NCBI GenBank assembly: GCA_902778255.1
Contig: CACYXD010000021.1
Span: forward strand, 1-41,073
Length of the DNA: 41,073 nucleotides
Reading direction: 5' to 3'
Source: an uncultured Prevotellaceae bacterium
Lineage (GTDB): Bacteria; Bacteroidota; Bacteroidia; Bacteroidales; Bacteroidaceae
A program made the position numbers and the translations under genes. Each line of letters begins with the position of its first letter. Within the stretch, counting starts at the first letter, position 1. The notes beneath the pieces are model-generated. The model made no database searches. It had not been told where the DNA came from and worked only from the letters and a program-made list of their open reading frames with translations. Of the stretch, positions 1 to 6,671 are shown one piece after another.

Positions 1-19
1 TATTTCTTTTGTTTTTTTG

Positions 20-27
20 TACCTTTG
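20..27 (+). promoter_or_regulatory. Bacteroidota -7 promoter box
   Basis: TACCTTTG matches TAnnTTTG. Its -33 partner would lie at or before the window edge. It would start a transcript running through the structured leader into the lipoprotein gene at 285. Confidence 0.6.
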
Positions 28-31
28 CACC

Positions 32-284
32 GAATATCTGCACAATGGTATTCCGTCCAGAACCTGATGGGTGACGACGTTAAAAGGGTTTCGAGTTGTG
101 CGGAAACCGCAACCACGATTTGGGGTCAATGACCCGCTGACAGCGCGAGCTTCAGCATTCCACGGAGGGAAGGGCCTCCAGTTTCCAACAGTTATCACGG
201 GAGTGACCGTTAGGTGACAGCTCACTCTTGTATAGGAAACATGCCCTTACTGGCTGTCTGAGGGCGCAACTTGAAACAAACATT
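32..284 (+). ncRNA. Hairpin-rich leader RNA upstream of the lipoprotein gene
   Basis: About 250 nt separate the promoter box from the first credible start codon. The stretch is GC-rich compared with other spacers and holds consecutive hairpins: GTTG-tg-CGG/CCG-CAAC near 100-118; GGGTC/GACCC near 124-136; GCTGA-c-AGC closed by a GCGA tetraloop on GCT-TCAGC near 136-156; GGAGG/CCTCC near 163-179; and GTTTCC/GGAAAC enclosing GAGTGA/TCACTC near 180-241. No B12, TPP or SAM riboswitch core, RNase P, tmRNA or SRP signature was recognised. It could be a regulatory leader or an independent RNA. No family is assigned. Confidence 0.4.
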
Positions 285-791
285 ATGAAGAAGAAAATCT
301 TTAGTTTAATGATGTTGGCCTTGATGGGCTGCATGTGTACCACCTTCACGGCCTGCGGGGGTGATGACGATGACGATCTGCCCGGACAGGAAGTACCAGG
401 CACAGTGACGTACTATGAACCATGCTTCGATTGGGGAAGCAACACCGATCACGTAAAGGCCTACATGTCCGGCTGGGATCTTGTTGAAACCAGTAACGAC
501 TATGCCCAGATGTATAGCAATGGTAGGAACACAACGACAGTCACCTACGCCTTCCTTGGCAGCGGTCATGGATTGAGCATGGTTACCGTGACTTACATCA
601 CTGGAAATACGCAGTACATCATCTCAGAAATCGAGAAGCGGTATAACATGACGCTTACGAAGGATGAAGCAAGCAGCAAAAAGGGTGATACGGTTTATTC
701 TGGTAACGGTGTGATAGGTGGTAGAACCATCGCCGTATTACTGCATAGCACCGGTGCCACCATCACTGTCATTTTTGGAATTCCTGACTGA
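285..791 (+). CDS. Small secreted lipoprotein, unknown function
   Basis: 168 residues. The ATG at 285 is preferred over an upstream in-frame ATG at 228 because it begins a classic signal peptide (MKKK, hydrophobic stretch) ending in a lipobox-like FTAC followed by GGDDDDD, an Asp-rich tether often seen behind the lipidated Cys in Bacteroidota. The mature part is Thr/Tyr-rich and ends GIPD; no known domain was recognised. The stop is 7 bp before the next gene, so the two are probably co-transcribed. The protein is likely membrane-anchored after processing by signal peptidase II. Function unknown. Confidence 0.75.
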   Translation: MKKKIFSLMMLALMGCMCTTFTACGGDDDDDLPGQEVPGTVTYYEPCFDWGSNTDHVKAYMSGWDLVETSNDYAQMYSNGRNTTTVTYAFLGSGHGLSMVTVTYITGNTQYIISEIEKRYNMTLTKDEASSKKGDTVYSGNGVIGGRTIAVLLHSTGATITVIFGIPD

Positions 792-798
792 TATAGCA

Positions 799-1002
799 AT
801 GAGCAAGGAACTGTCATATTATCGACTGTACCTGAAGAAGTACCTGGTCGATACCGATGACCCACGGAAAGATGTCGATGGCTTCATCGATAGCCGTTCA
901 GGACTGGCCGAACGTGAATATGAGGAACGTCGGCGTGACGGTCTGACCGTCGATCAGGCCCAGGAACGTGCCATAGCGGTACTGATGGAGGGTGTGGAAT
1001 GA
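799..1002 (+). CDS. Short DUF1896-like protein (half family length)
   Basis: 67 residues starting MSKELSYYRLYLKKYL. The pattern ELSYYRLYL..YL, then FI..R, then EYE..R.DG.TVDQAQE.A..VLM.G resembles the N-terminal half of DUF1896, a family usually found on Bacteroides conjugative elements. As I recall, those proteins are about twice as long; this one ends at a TGA straight after the VLMEGVE segment. A strong hairpin terminator follows. It is either a short natural variant or a truncated relic. It suggests that the left edge of the window is integrative-element DNA. The family call rests on memory of the consensus. Confidence 0.6.
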   Translation: MSKELSYYRLYLKKYLVDTDDPRKDVDGFIDSRSGLAEREYEERRRDGLTVDQAQERAIAVLMEGVE

Positions 1003-1031
1003 TACAATATGAGCTGCTACTATACTACAAT

Positions 1032-1070
1032 GGTGGCGGCTCTTTTTTGTCATATTCAAAAAGAGCCACC
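1032..1070. terminator. Bidirectional hairpin terminator
   Basis: GGCTCTTTTT and AAAAAGAGCC form a 10-bp stem flanked by GGTGGC/CCACC bases, with T and A runs inside the arms so that it can work in both directions. It closes the lipoprotein/DUF1896 unit and may also stop leftward transcription from the 1509 gene. Confidence 0.7.
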
Positions 1071-1149
1071 CACTCGCCTCCATGGATGGCTCCCGGTTAT
1101 CAGCAACAGCAATGGACTGAAACTGGAACAACAATCTTAATCTGTTCTT

Positions 1150-1509
1150 TTATTGCTTCACAGTTTGCGTTTGTGTAGAAGGATATTGTTGCTGTACTCT
1201 TGAACTTTGCAGCAGACGAATATAGTCTTCACCAGCAGCTTCAATCCTAAAGATGAAACTGGTTCTCGATTTAGGTGAGATGGTTACAGTAAACTTGTCG
1301 CCGAGAATCTTCTTCATCTCTTCCAAATCTTCGAGTTTCATTTCTGCATTAGTAAACCCCATTACCCAGTTATTCTCATTGTCCTGTGATGCCTTCATCC
1401 CCAGGTCAGTATCGAGAACAAAATTCTTCTGCTCCATAATCTGTAATACAGCAGCTTGTATCTTCAGTTTTTCACTGCCTTTCAACTCTGAAAATTTCTT
1501 TGTTTCCAT
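1150..1509 (-). CDS. Hypothetical protein of the mobile element
   Basis: 119 residues from the ATG at 1509 (METKKFSEL); an upstream start at 1539 is less likely because that codon lies almost in the promoter box at 1544-1537. An AGAAGAA purine run precedes the ATG. The protein is charged, with predicted helices and a Gln/Thr-rich tail (TQTQTVKQ); no domain was recognised. It is transcribed away from the relaxase, and its promoter carries the same upstream box at the same distance as the mobA and excisionase promoters. It therefore belongs to the element and is probably expressed with transfer or excision. An accessory or regulatory role is only an inference. Confidence 0.65.
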   Translation of the reverse strand: METKKFSELKGSEKLKIQAAVLQIMEQKNFVLDTDLGMKASQDNENNWVMGFTNAEMKLEDLEEMKKILGDKFTVTISPKSRTSFIFRIEAAGEDYIRLLQSSRVQQQYPSTQTQTVKQ

Positions 1510-1536
1510 AATTCTTCTTTTTAAAATTTCTCGATG

Positions 1537-1607
1537 CAAAAATACTACACCTTATTAATATATGAAGCCATGAAAAATTTTATTTCCTATATTAACATTT
1601 TCACGAC
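1537..1607 (-). promoter_or_regulatory. Element promoter A: shared upstream box plus -7 box
   Basis: Read on the minus strand, GTCGTGAAAATGTTAATATA begins at 1607 and the -7 box TATTTTTG begins at 1544, exactly 63 nt later. A TTTTTCA block lies between, at the same offset as TTTTGCA in the sister promoters. It drives the gene starting at 1509. No TTTG -33 element is visible, which fits an activator-dependent promoter. Confidence 0.65.
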
Positions 1608-1611
1608 TGCC

Positions 1612-2093
1612 AAGATCGCGAAAAATTAGACTTCGGGAGAGAAAACGAATATGGATAACTATATGGATGAAACAGCATAGTGACATTCGTTTTTGAAGGT
1701 TGGATTAATGGATGTTTATGGGTGGGCTTTTACATGTTCCGTGCACTCCACATGACGGCTCTTTCGAGCAGCCCTCTTACCAGTCGTTTTCACTCCCTCT
1801 GTGGTGCTAACCGCTTCGGAACTCAGACGCCATCCCGAACCCTTGCTTTTCTCCGACTGGGGGCAGTCGTGAAAACGTTAAAATACGAGATACTTTTTTG
1901 CAGCATCTCTCAATTCCAGAAAGTATAGTACCTTCGCCGGCAGCTTCAGGCAGTTTCTCCGAAAATCCTATAACGCAGTATGGGATTTTAGACTCCACCC
2001 TTCGGGATGTCGCTTAAAAATACCCTGCTGCGCCCTGCACGGGAACCTGCAGCAAGCTGCATAAAATATTAACTGATAAAAAATAAAAAAATT
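1612..2093. other. Relaxase upstream region; likely place of oriT
   Basis: This gene-free stretch precedes the relaxase. It holds the inverted pair AAAACGAAT/ATTCGTTTT (about 1644-1693), the hairpin CGACTG-GGG-CAGTCG (1855-1869) that runs into the shared promoter box, and TGCAGC-AA-GCTGCA (2048-2061). MobV relaxases usually nick at an inverted repeat just upstream of their own gene, so oriT is expected here. I cannot pinpoint a nick site by similarity to known oriT sequences. Confidence 0.4.
1866..1936 (+). promoter_or_regulatory. Element promoter C: shared upstream box plus -7-like box before mobA
   Basis: GTCGTGAAAACGTTAAAATA begins at 1866 and the -7-like box TACCTTCG begins at 1929, exactly 63 nt apart as in the other two copies. 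TTTTGCA sits at the same internal offset as in the excisionase promoter. The box departs from TAnnTTTG by one base. About 150 nt of leader remain before the relaxase ATG at 2094. Confidence 0.65.
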
Positions 2094-3671
2094 ATGGGAG
2101 CAAAAGCATCTATCCACATGCAGCCTATGAAGGCGATGAATGCATCATTGAGTGATGAAAACGAACGTCGAGACAAGAGTAAAGAATGGTTCGACAGAAC
2201 AGAAGATTCAAAGGGTACACCGTACCATTATGATTGGTGGCGTCGAAACTTGAACTTCGAGATTGTGAAGGGTAAAATCTGCCCTCAACTATCACATGCG
2301 ATTCCACTCCACGAACGACTCCAAAACAGACTCCGAGAACTGGGTTTTAAGAACTACAAGGTAACGGCCAAGAATGCCCCAAACGTCTGCATGGATTTTG
2401 TCATCGGTGGACAGAGAGAAAGACTACGTGAAATGGCTTTCGGGAAACAGTATGTAAACTTCGATGAAAAGGACGAACAAAACAGTCATGTAAAAAGGTG
2501 TGATGAAATAGAACGATGGGCCATGGACACATATAAATGGGCTGCTGAAAAATATGGTGAGGAAAATATCATTGGCTTCAACGTTCACCTGGATGAAACC
2601 ACACCGCACATTCATATGCAAGTTGTGCCTGTTGCAGAGAAGAAAAGAAGAGGTCGTGTGAAGGCAGGTCAAGAACGGGGAACAGTGAAAACTGTCAGCT
2701 ATGCCGGAATAGTTGGAGAGACACCTGAAGCGTTGGCGAAATACCTCGATGACATGCACACCGACTACCATCTTCAAGTAGGTTACAAATATGGATTGGA
2801 GCGGGGTACATTCTTCGATGACCTGACGCCTGAAGAACAGGCTCTGAGGCCCAAAGGAAATCGTTCTAAGGCAGAATATATCATCGTAGAAAAAATTAGG
2901 GACGAGATAAATAAACTTCAAAATATGAAGGAGGAACTTAATAGAGAAGTATCAGCACTCAGAGATCAGGTACAACTGTTGGAGAAAAAGCAAAAGGCAT
3001 TTACAACGATGCTCTATAACTTGAATGAGCAAAAGGAACATCTGGAGATTGAAATCACTGCACTTGAAGAGATGCGTGATAATGGAAATGAAGAGGTGGA
3101 ACAACAACTGAGAGAAAAGCGGGAACAACTCGATGATATCATCTTAAAAATTTCCGACAGAAAAGGACAACTTTCCAACGTTCAGCAGCAGCTGCACGAC
3201 CTTGCCATTAGAAAGCATGATCTACAGAAGGAGTATGACAACATGAAGCGTCAAATAAACAAAGAACTGCCTGACCTTCTCGATAAAACACAGAGTGAGG
3301 TCAACGATACCTTCTGGGAAATGGCTGCAGCGGAAATGAAGAAAGATTATTCCGCTATAAACGAATACATTTCAAAGAACCTGGATACAAAGCAGCAGGG
3401 AGAATTACGTGAAATAATTGGGACGTCATTCTTTGAAGATTTGGCACAGCGGGGGGAACAAATGGCAGCATGTGCCGCCGCACTCTTCCTTGGCTTTGTC
3501 GATGCCGCTACGAATATCGCCCATGCCGGTGGTGGTGGCGGTGGCGACACCAGCGGATGGGGTCGGAATAAGGATGAGGATGATGAAGCATACCGCCGTC
3601 GCTGCTGCATCATGGGACGTATGATGATGAAGCCTGCGGGAAGGAAACTGCAGCGAGGAAGGAGTTTTTAA
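2094..3671 (+). CDS. MobV-family relaxase (plasmid mobilization protein)
   Basis: 525 residues. It should nick one strand at oriT, stay attached to the 5' end and lead the strand into a recipient, using a conjugation channel supplied by another element. Motif I is NLNFE at residues 52-56. The metal-binding motif HLDETTPHIH at 165-174 matches HxDExxPHxH of MobV/Pre proteins. Residues about 270-390 are a long Lys/Glu/Gln coiled coil, and the tail carries a run of six Gly (GGGGGG) near 480, followed by a basic end. No coupling protein or secretion genes are present, so this is a mobilizable rather than self-transmissible element. It is convergent with the primase-like gene, with a hairpin between them. 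Confidence 0.9.
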   Translation: MGAKASIHMQPMKAMNASLSDENERRDKSKEWFDRTEDSKGTPYHYDWWRRNLNFEIVKGKICPQLSHAIPLHERLQNRLRELGFKNYKVTAKNAPNVCMDFVIGGQRERLREMAFGKQYVNFDEKDEQNSHVKRCDEIERWAMDTYKWAAEKYGEENIIGFNVHLDETTPHIHMQVVPVAEKKRRGRVKAGQERGTVKTVSYAGIVGETPEALAKYLDDMHTDYHLQVGYKYGLERGTFFDDLTPEEQALRPKGNRSKAEYIIVEKIRDEINKLQNMKEELNREVSALRDQVQLLEKKQKAFTTMLYNLNEQKEHLEIEITALEEMRDNGNEEVEQQLREKREQLDDIILKISDRKGQLSNVQQQLHDLAIRKHDLQKEYDNMKRQINKELPDLLDKTQSEVNDTFWEMAAAEMKKDYSAINEYISKNLDTKQQGELREIIGTSFFEDLAQRGEQMAACAAALFLGFVDAATNIAHAGGGGGGDTSGWGRNKDEDDEAYRRRCCIMGRMMMKPAGRKLQRGRSF

Positions 3672-3679
3672 AGTTGGGC

Positions 3680-3727
3680 ATGATACCATCCTTCCGAGGC
3701 GAAAATTGGTATCATACCTACTTTTTT
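3680..3727 (+). terminator. Terminator between the relaxase and primase-like genes
   Basis: ATGATACCA (3680-3688) pairs with TGGTATCAT (3707-3715) around an 18-nt loop, followed by TTTTTT at 3722-3727. It overlaps the 3' end of the convergent primase-like gene. Confidence 0.55.
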
Positions 3728-4578
3728 AAGTTACATAGATATTCGTTTACGTCCTTTGCCGGGGCGAAGCGGCTCCTGATGTCAACTGCTGACGGCAGCG
3801 CGTCCAGAATCTGTTTGGTGGCTTTCTCACCACCGTCGTCATTGTCCAGGCAGAGATACACTTTGCCGCCCATGGAGCGCAGCACCTCGGTGGCTGCAGG
3901 AGTGTTAACGATGCTGTTAAGGATGATGTAGTTGTGCTTTACTTCACCGCTCAGGGTAGCGAAAGAAAGCATGTCGAAAAATCCTTCAAAAACGACCGTA
4001 GACGCATTTTTCAAACCGAGGTGGGTAGATATACCCTTAGGGCTGGTACTGCCTTTGAAGAACTCGCTGCGTAGCTCGTAGCCGCCCTTTTCATTGGGGT
4101 ATGCCAGTGCATAGAGATATCTTCCATCTTGCCGTTCCTGGAAGCTGTAATGTGCTTCCTGCAGGAACAATTTGGCTATATGAGTGTCAATACATCGATT
4201 TGTGAGGTAAGCATATAGTCCCTTGCTTTGCAACGGCCCTACGCTGAACGAATGGAAGGCCGTACCCTCTACTACTTCTTCTTTCTTTTCGTTGTCAAAT
4301 ACTCTTGATGACATCGAAAAAGAAGAAGAACTGAACTCTGCACACACATGACTAAAGCCTTTCGTATTCAGGCACATCTGAACCAGTTCAATAATTCCTC
4401 CGGTGGCTCCTGTGGATAGATCCTTCCACACCTTTCCGTTAGGTGTGACATTTAGTGACGGATTCTTATCCTCTTTCCAAGGACAGCGGTAAACGTACCA
4501 ACCTGCTCTGGTTTTCTTCAGCGGTTTTCCCAAATAGTCCAGGCAGGTTATTTGTTCTTTTATCTGTTCAATGTTCAT
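3718..4578 (-). CDS. Toprim primase-like protein of a mobile element
   Basis: 286 residues. The N-terminal part reads YRCPWKEDKNPSLNV then a Gly-rich GATGGIIELV, laid out like the CHC2 zinc ribbon of DnaG-type primases, but the expected His and the CxxC pair are missing, so zinc is probably not bound. The C-terminal part is a Toprim fold: VVFEGFFDMLSF supplies the Glu and LDNDDGGEKA the Asp cluster. Such small Toprim proteins accompany a helicase-like partner in Bacteroidota mobilizable elements and probably prime the transferred strand. It lies downstream of the DUF3987 gene after a 290-bp repeat-rich spacer. Confidence 0.8.
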   Translation of the reverse strand: MNIEQIKEQITCLDYLGKPLKKTRAGWYVYRCPWKEDKNPSLNVTPNGKVWKDLSTGATGGIIELVQMCLNTKGFSHVCAEFSSSSFSMSSRVFDNEKKEEVVEGTAFHSFSVGPLQSKGLYAYLTNRCIDTHIAKLFLQEAHYSFQERQDGRYLYALAYPNEKGGYELRSEFFKGSTSPKGISTHLGLKNASTVVFEGFFDMLSFATLSGEVKHNYIILNSIVNTPAATEVLRSMGGKVYLCLDNDDGGEKATKQILDALPSAVDIRSRFAPAKDVNEYLCNLKK

Positions 4579-4634
4579 TTTTGTTAATCCTTTCTAATTG
4601 TTAAAATCCCTTTGACGCATATATATATAAGAGT

Positions 4635-4792
4635 GGTTGCGCGGTTGCGGGCCTGAAATCCCTGTGTTTATCGGCATTTCCGAAGAATTTGACCGCAACT
4701 TGGGGGGCTTCCGTTTTTTTTGCTTGGTTGCGCGGCAAATCTTTCGAAACACCTGTGTTTATCAGCGTTTTGCTGTGCGCAACCGCGCAACC
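4635..4792. repeat. Inverted and direct repeats between helicase-like and primase-like genes (candidate origin)
   Basis: A perfect 15-bp inverted pair, GGTTGCGCGGTTGCG (4635-4649) and CGCAACCGCGCAACC (4778-4792), brackets a third GGTTGCGCGG (4726-4735). A direct pair CCTGTGTTTATC(G/A)GC sits at 4661-4675 and 4752-4766. GC-rich repeats in an otherwise AT-rich 290-bp spacer between two replication-type genes suggest an origin or single-strand priming site. An attenuator of the minus-strand transcript is the alternative. Confidence 0.5.
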
Positions 4793-4868
4793 ATCTCTAT
4801 AATATGTATATTTTGTTAATTTATTTAACATACTTAACGCCAATTAAGAAGTTGTTTCTTCGCGCATC

Positions 4869-6134
4869 CTACTCCTTTTGTAAAGTATTCAGAAGCCTCG
4901 ATATGTACTGTCTGGATGGAGATCCACCAAGCGAATCAGAAAACATCTGTTTGTTCTTGATGCCGTAATGATTATTTATTGCTATTATCGCCTGCTTTGC
5001 CGTTATTTTCTGAATGCGTTTTTCCTCTATCACCCGGTCAATGACGCAGGAGTTCGAAAAAAGATGTTCAACAACCTTGCTGGCATATTCCACTGTTTCT
5101 TCCTTGATCAAGCCATTGGGGATATATCCGTCAGCCAAAGCGTTCATACAGTGAAAGATACCTGCAAGACGGCGTATGATATACGACTGCTTCATAATCG
5201 TCTCTGCCAAGTTGTCCTCGCCTAAATCAACCAACAGGTCCCTGGCACTGCGGTAACCATTGTCGATTTCATTGAGCATATCTTCATTTTCAAAACGAAG
5301 AACAGTCTGATTAAAATCAGGTGAAACAGCACGTTCAATGAGCTCTTCCCAATACTGATCAATCTTCTCATCCTGGGCTGTTATAAGATTGCTCTCGGAA
5401 TTACCCAACCAGAACAGCCAACGACTAAAGAAACCATTATGATCCTGCCCAAGAAACAACTCGTCCACGCGTTTTTTCTGAATACCACCCAAAATTGAAA
5501 GAAAAGGCTCTGGAACATTGATTCTTTCCTCGAGTGTTACACGTCCAACACGGAGCGGCGAAAAAGAATCAAAGAGTGTAAGAAAATCACTGATGATATT
5601 TCCATCGGAATATTTCTTCGAGTTTCCACCAAAAAAGTTCAATAACTCATCTTGGTGCATAGTGAGACCATCGCTGCAGCCCTTCACATTATTTATAACG
5701 CGATAAAGATTCTCGATGGTTTCGTTACTTACAATCAACTGATCACTATACAGCGGTAGTTCCTCGTCTGCCTGCTTAGCAGCATGTCTTTGACGGGAAT
5801 ATTTCTCATAACGCTCATTTTCCCATCTATTCAGAGGCTTCATGGCGTAGTTTATAGACGGAGACTTACCATCGCTTGCACCACCGACGATGGCCGAATA
5901 AAGATTTCCACGATTTTTCTTCGCACCATCAATTATGGTAATCTTCCTACCTATCGCACTCCCAGTTAATGTTGTCACCTCGCCAAACACATAGTTTGTC
6001 GGTACCCGAAGGATTCCTGCCGTTTGACGCACATATTTGATTATCCTCGGATTGATTCCGTCCATGGGAACCTCTTCTATATACTTTTTGTTATATGTCT
6101 CATCTGCGTGACCCAAAATACTATTTATATCCAT
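4869..6134 (-). CDS. DUF3987 helicase-like protein
   Basis: 421 residues. A Walker A motif GGASDGKS lies at residues 84-91, and a Walker B-like GLTMHQDEL follows near 155-163, matching DUF3987, a P-loop family common in phages and mobilizable elements next to primases. The C-terminal end has a helix-turn-helix-like segment (SPSRQYISRLLNTLQ). The likely role is ATP-driven unwinding during replication of the excised circle. Its ATG at 6134 is preceded by AAAAGGAAAA. The 5' leader is overlapped on the other strand by a small RNA gene (6205-6292), which may set its expression. Confidence 0.8.
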   Translation of the reverse strand: MDINSILGHADETYNKKYIEEVPMDGINPRIIKYVRQTAGILRVPTNYVFGEVTTLTGSAIGRKITIIDGAKKNRGNLYSAIVGGASDGKSPSINYAMKPLNRWENERYEKYSRQRHAAKQADEELPLYSDQLIVSNETIENLYRVINNVKGCSDGLTMHQDELLNFFGGNSKKYSDGNIISDFLTLFDSFSPLRVGRVTLEERINVPEPFLSILGGIQKKRVDELFLGQDHNGFFSRWLFWLGNSESNLITAQDEKIDQYWEELIERAVSPDFNQTVLRFENEDMLNEIDNGYRSARDLLVDLGEDNLAETIMKQSYIIRRLAGIFHCMNALADGYIPNGLIKEETVEYASKVVEHLFSNSCVIDRVIEEKRIQKITAKQAIIAINNHYGIKNKQMFSDSLGGSPSRQYISRLLNTLQKE

Positions 6135-6204
6135 TTTTCCTTTTACTATAATGTTAAAAATTCAAATATTTAACTCAAAACTTGGCTGATTCAGGAAAAA
6201 TGCG

Positions 6205-6292
6205 TATCTTTGCCCCGTCGAAAGGAAAGTTACGCAGTTCGATTTTCCCGAACCAGCTTACCCCCGGACAGAAATGTTCGGGGAACTTTTTT
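6205..6292 (+). ncRNA. Small RNA with own promoter and terminator, antisense to the DUF3987 leader
   Basis: TATCTTTG at 6205-6212 with TTGG at 6182-6185, about 20 bp upstream, makes a good promoter. About 75 nt later a textbook terminator follows: CCCCGGACA (6262-6270), GAAA loop, TGTTCGGGG (6275-6283), then AAC and TTTTTT. A first hairpin TCGAA/TTCGA lies at 6218-6242. There is no ORF. Minus-strand transcription from the integrase region towards DUF3987 would cross this DNA, so the RNA would be antisense to that mRNA, like copy-control RNAs of plasmids. Its existence is well supported; its role is inferred. Confidence 0.6.
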
Positions 6293-6332
6293 ATAGGTGG
6301 TGGTCTCTCTTCTTTTTTCACAGTCAATCCTC

Positions 6333-6671
6333 CTATCTGTGTAGTATCTGGTTCTGTCTCTCATTATTTACGATGTCATTCAGCGTCTGGCGAAGTTTGG
6401 CCTCCTGGCTCTCATCGATGAGGTGCCGACTGCCAACGTGGTTGCCAAGCTCGAGACACACACGCTCAGCAAGCACCTCGCGGTTGTGCATGCTGCCGGG
6501 CTGACCGCCCATGCCGTAGCCGGGTGTCGCGTCTGATAAATCCAGATACTCGTTGAAGGAATCACAGAGCCAGTTATAGCCGCGATGGAAACCTTCCCCA
6601 GTAGCATGTTGCTTAGCGTAGTCAAGCAATTCTGCCCACTTCTCGTTGATATTATTCTTGCTCATAATCAT
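6333..6671 (-). CDS. Hypothetical protein co-transcribed with the integrase
   Basis: 112 residues. The ATG at 6671 overlaps the integrase TGA (ATGA), so translation is probably coupled; a second ATG at 6665 is possible. It contains EKWAELLDYAKQHATGEGFHRGYNWLCDSF and a Gly-rich middle (GYGMGGQPG); no domain was recognised. The sequence looks soluble, with no signal peptide or membrane segment. It lies between the integrase and the replication genes, so a role in excision or maintenance is possible but unsupported. Confidence 0.7.
   Translation of the reverse strand: MIMSKNNINEKWAELLDYAKQHATGEGFHRGYNWLCDSFNEYLDLSDATPGYGMGGQPGSMHNREVLAERVCLELGNHVGSRHLIDESQEAKLRQTLNDIVNNERQNQILHR

Noticed and set aside
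32-284. Cobalamin or TPP riboswitch, or group II intron end
   Set aside because: Conserved cores (B12 box, thi box, domain V) could not be found.
1680-1928. 82-residue ORF on the plus strand
   Set aside because: It covers the mobA promoter box and hairpins, has no homologous look and no ribosome-binding or promoter signal.
4601-4843. 80-residue ORF on the minus strand
   Set aside because: It is made of the inverted and direct repeats of the spacer; composition is driven by the repeats.
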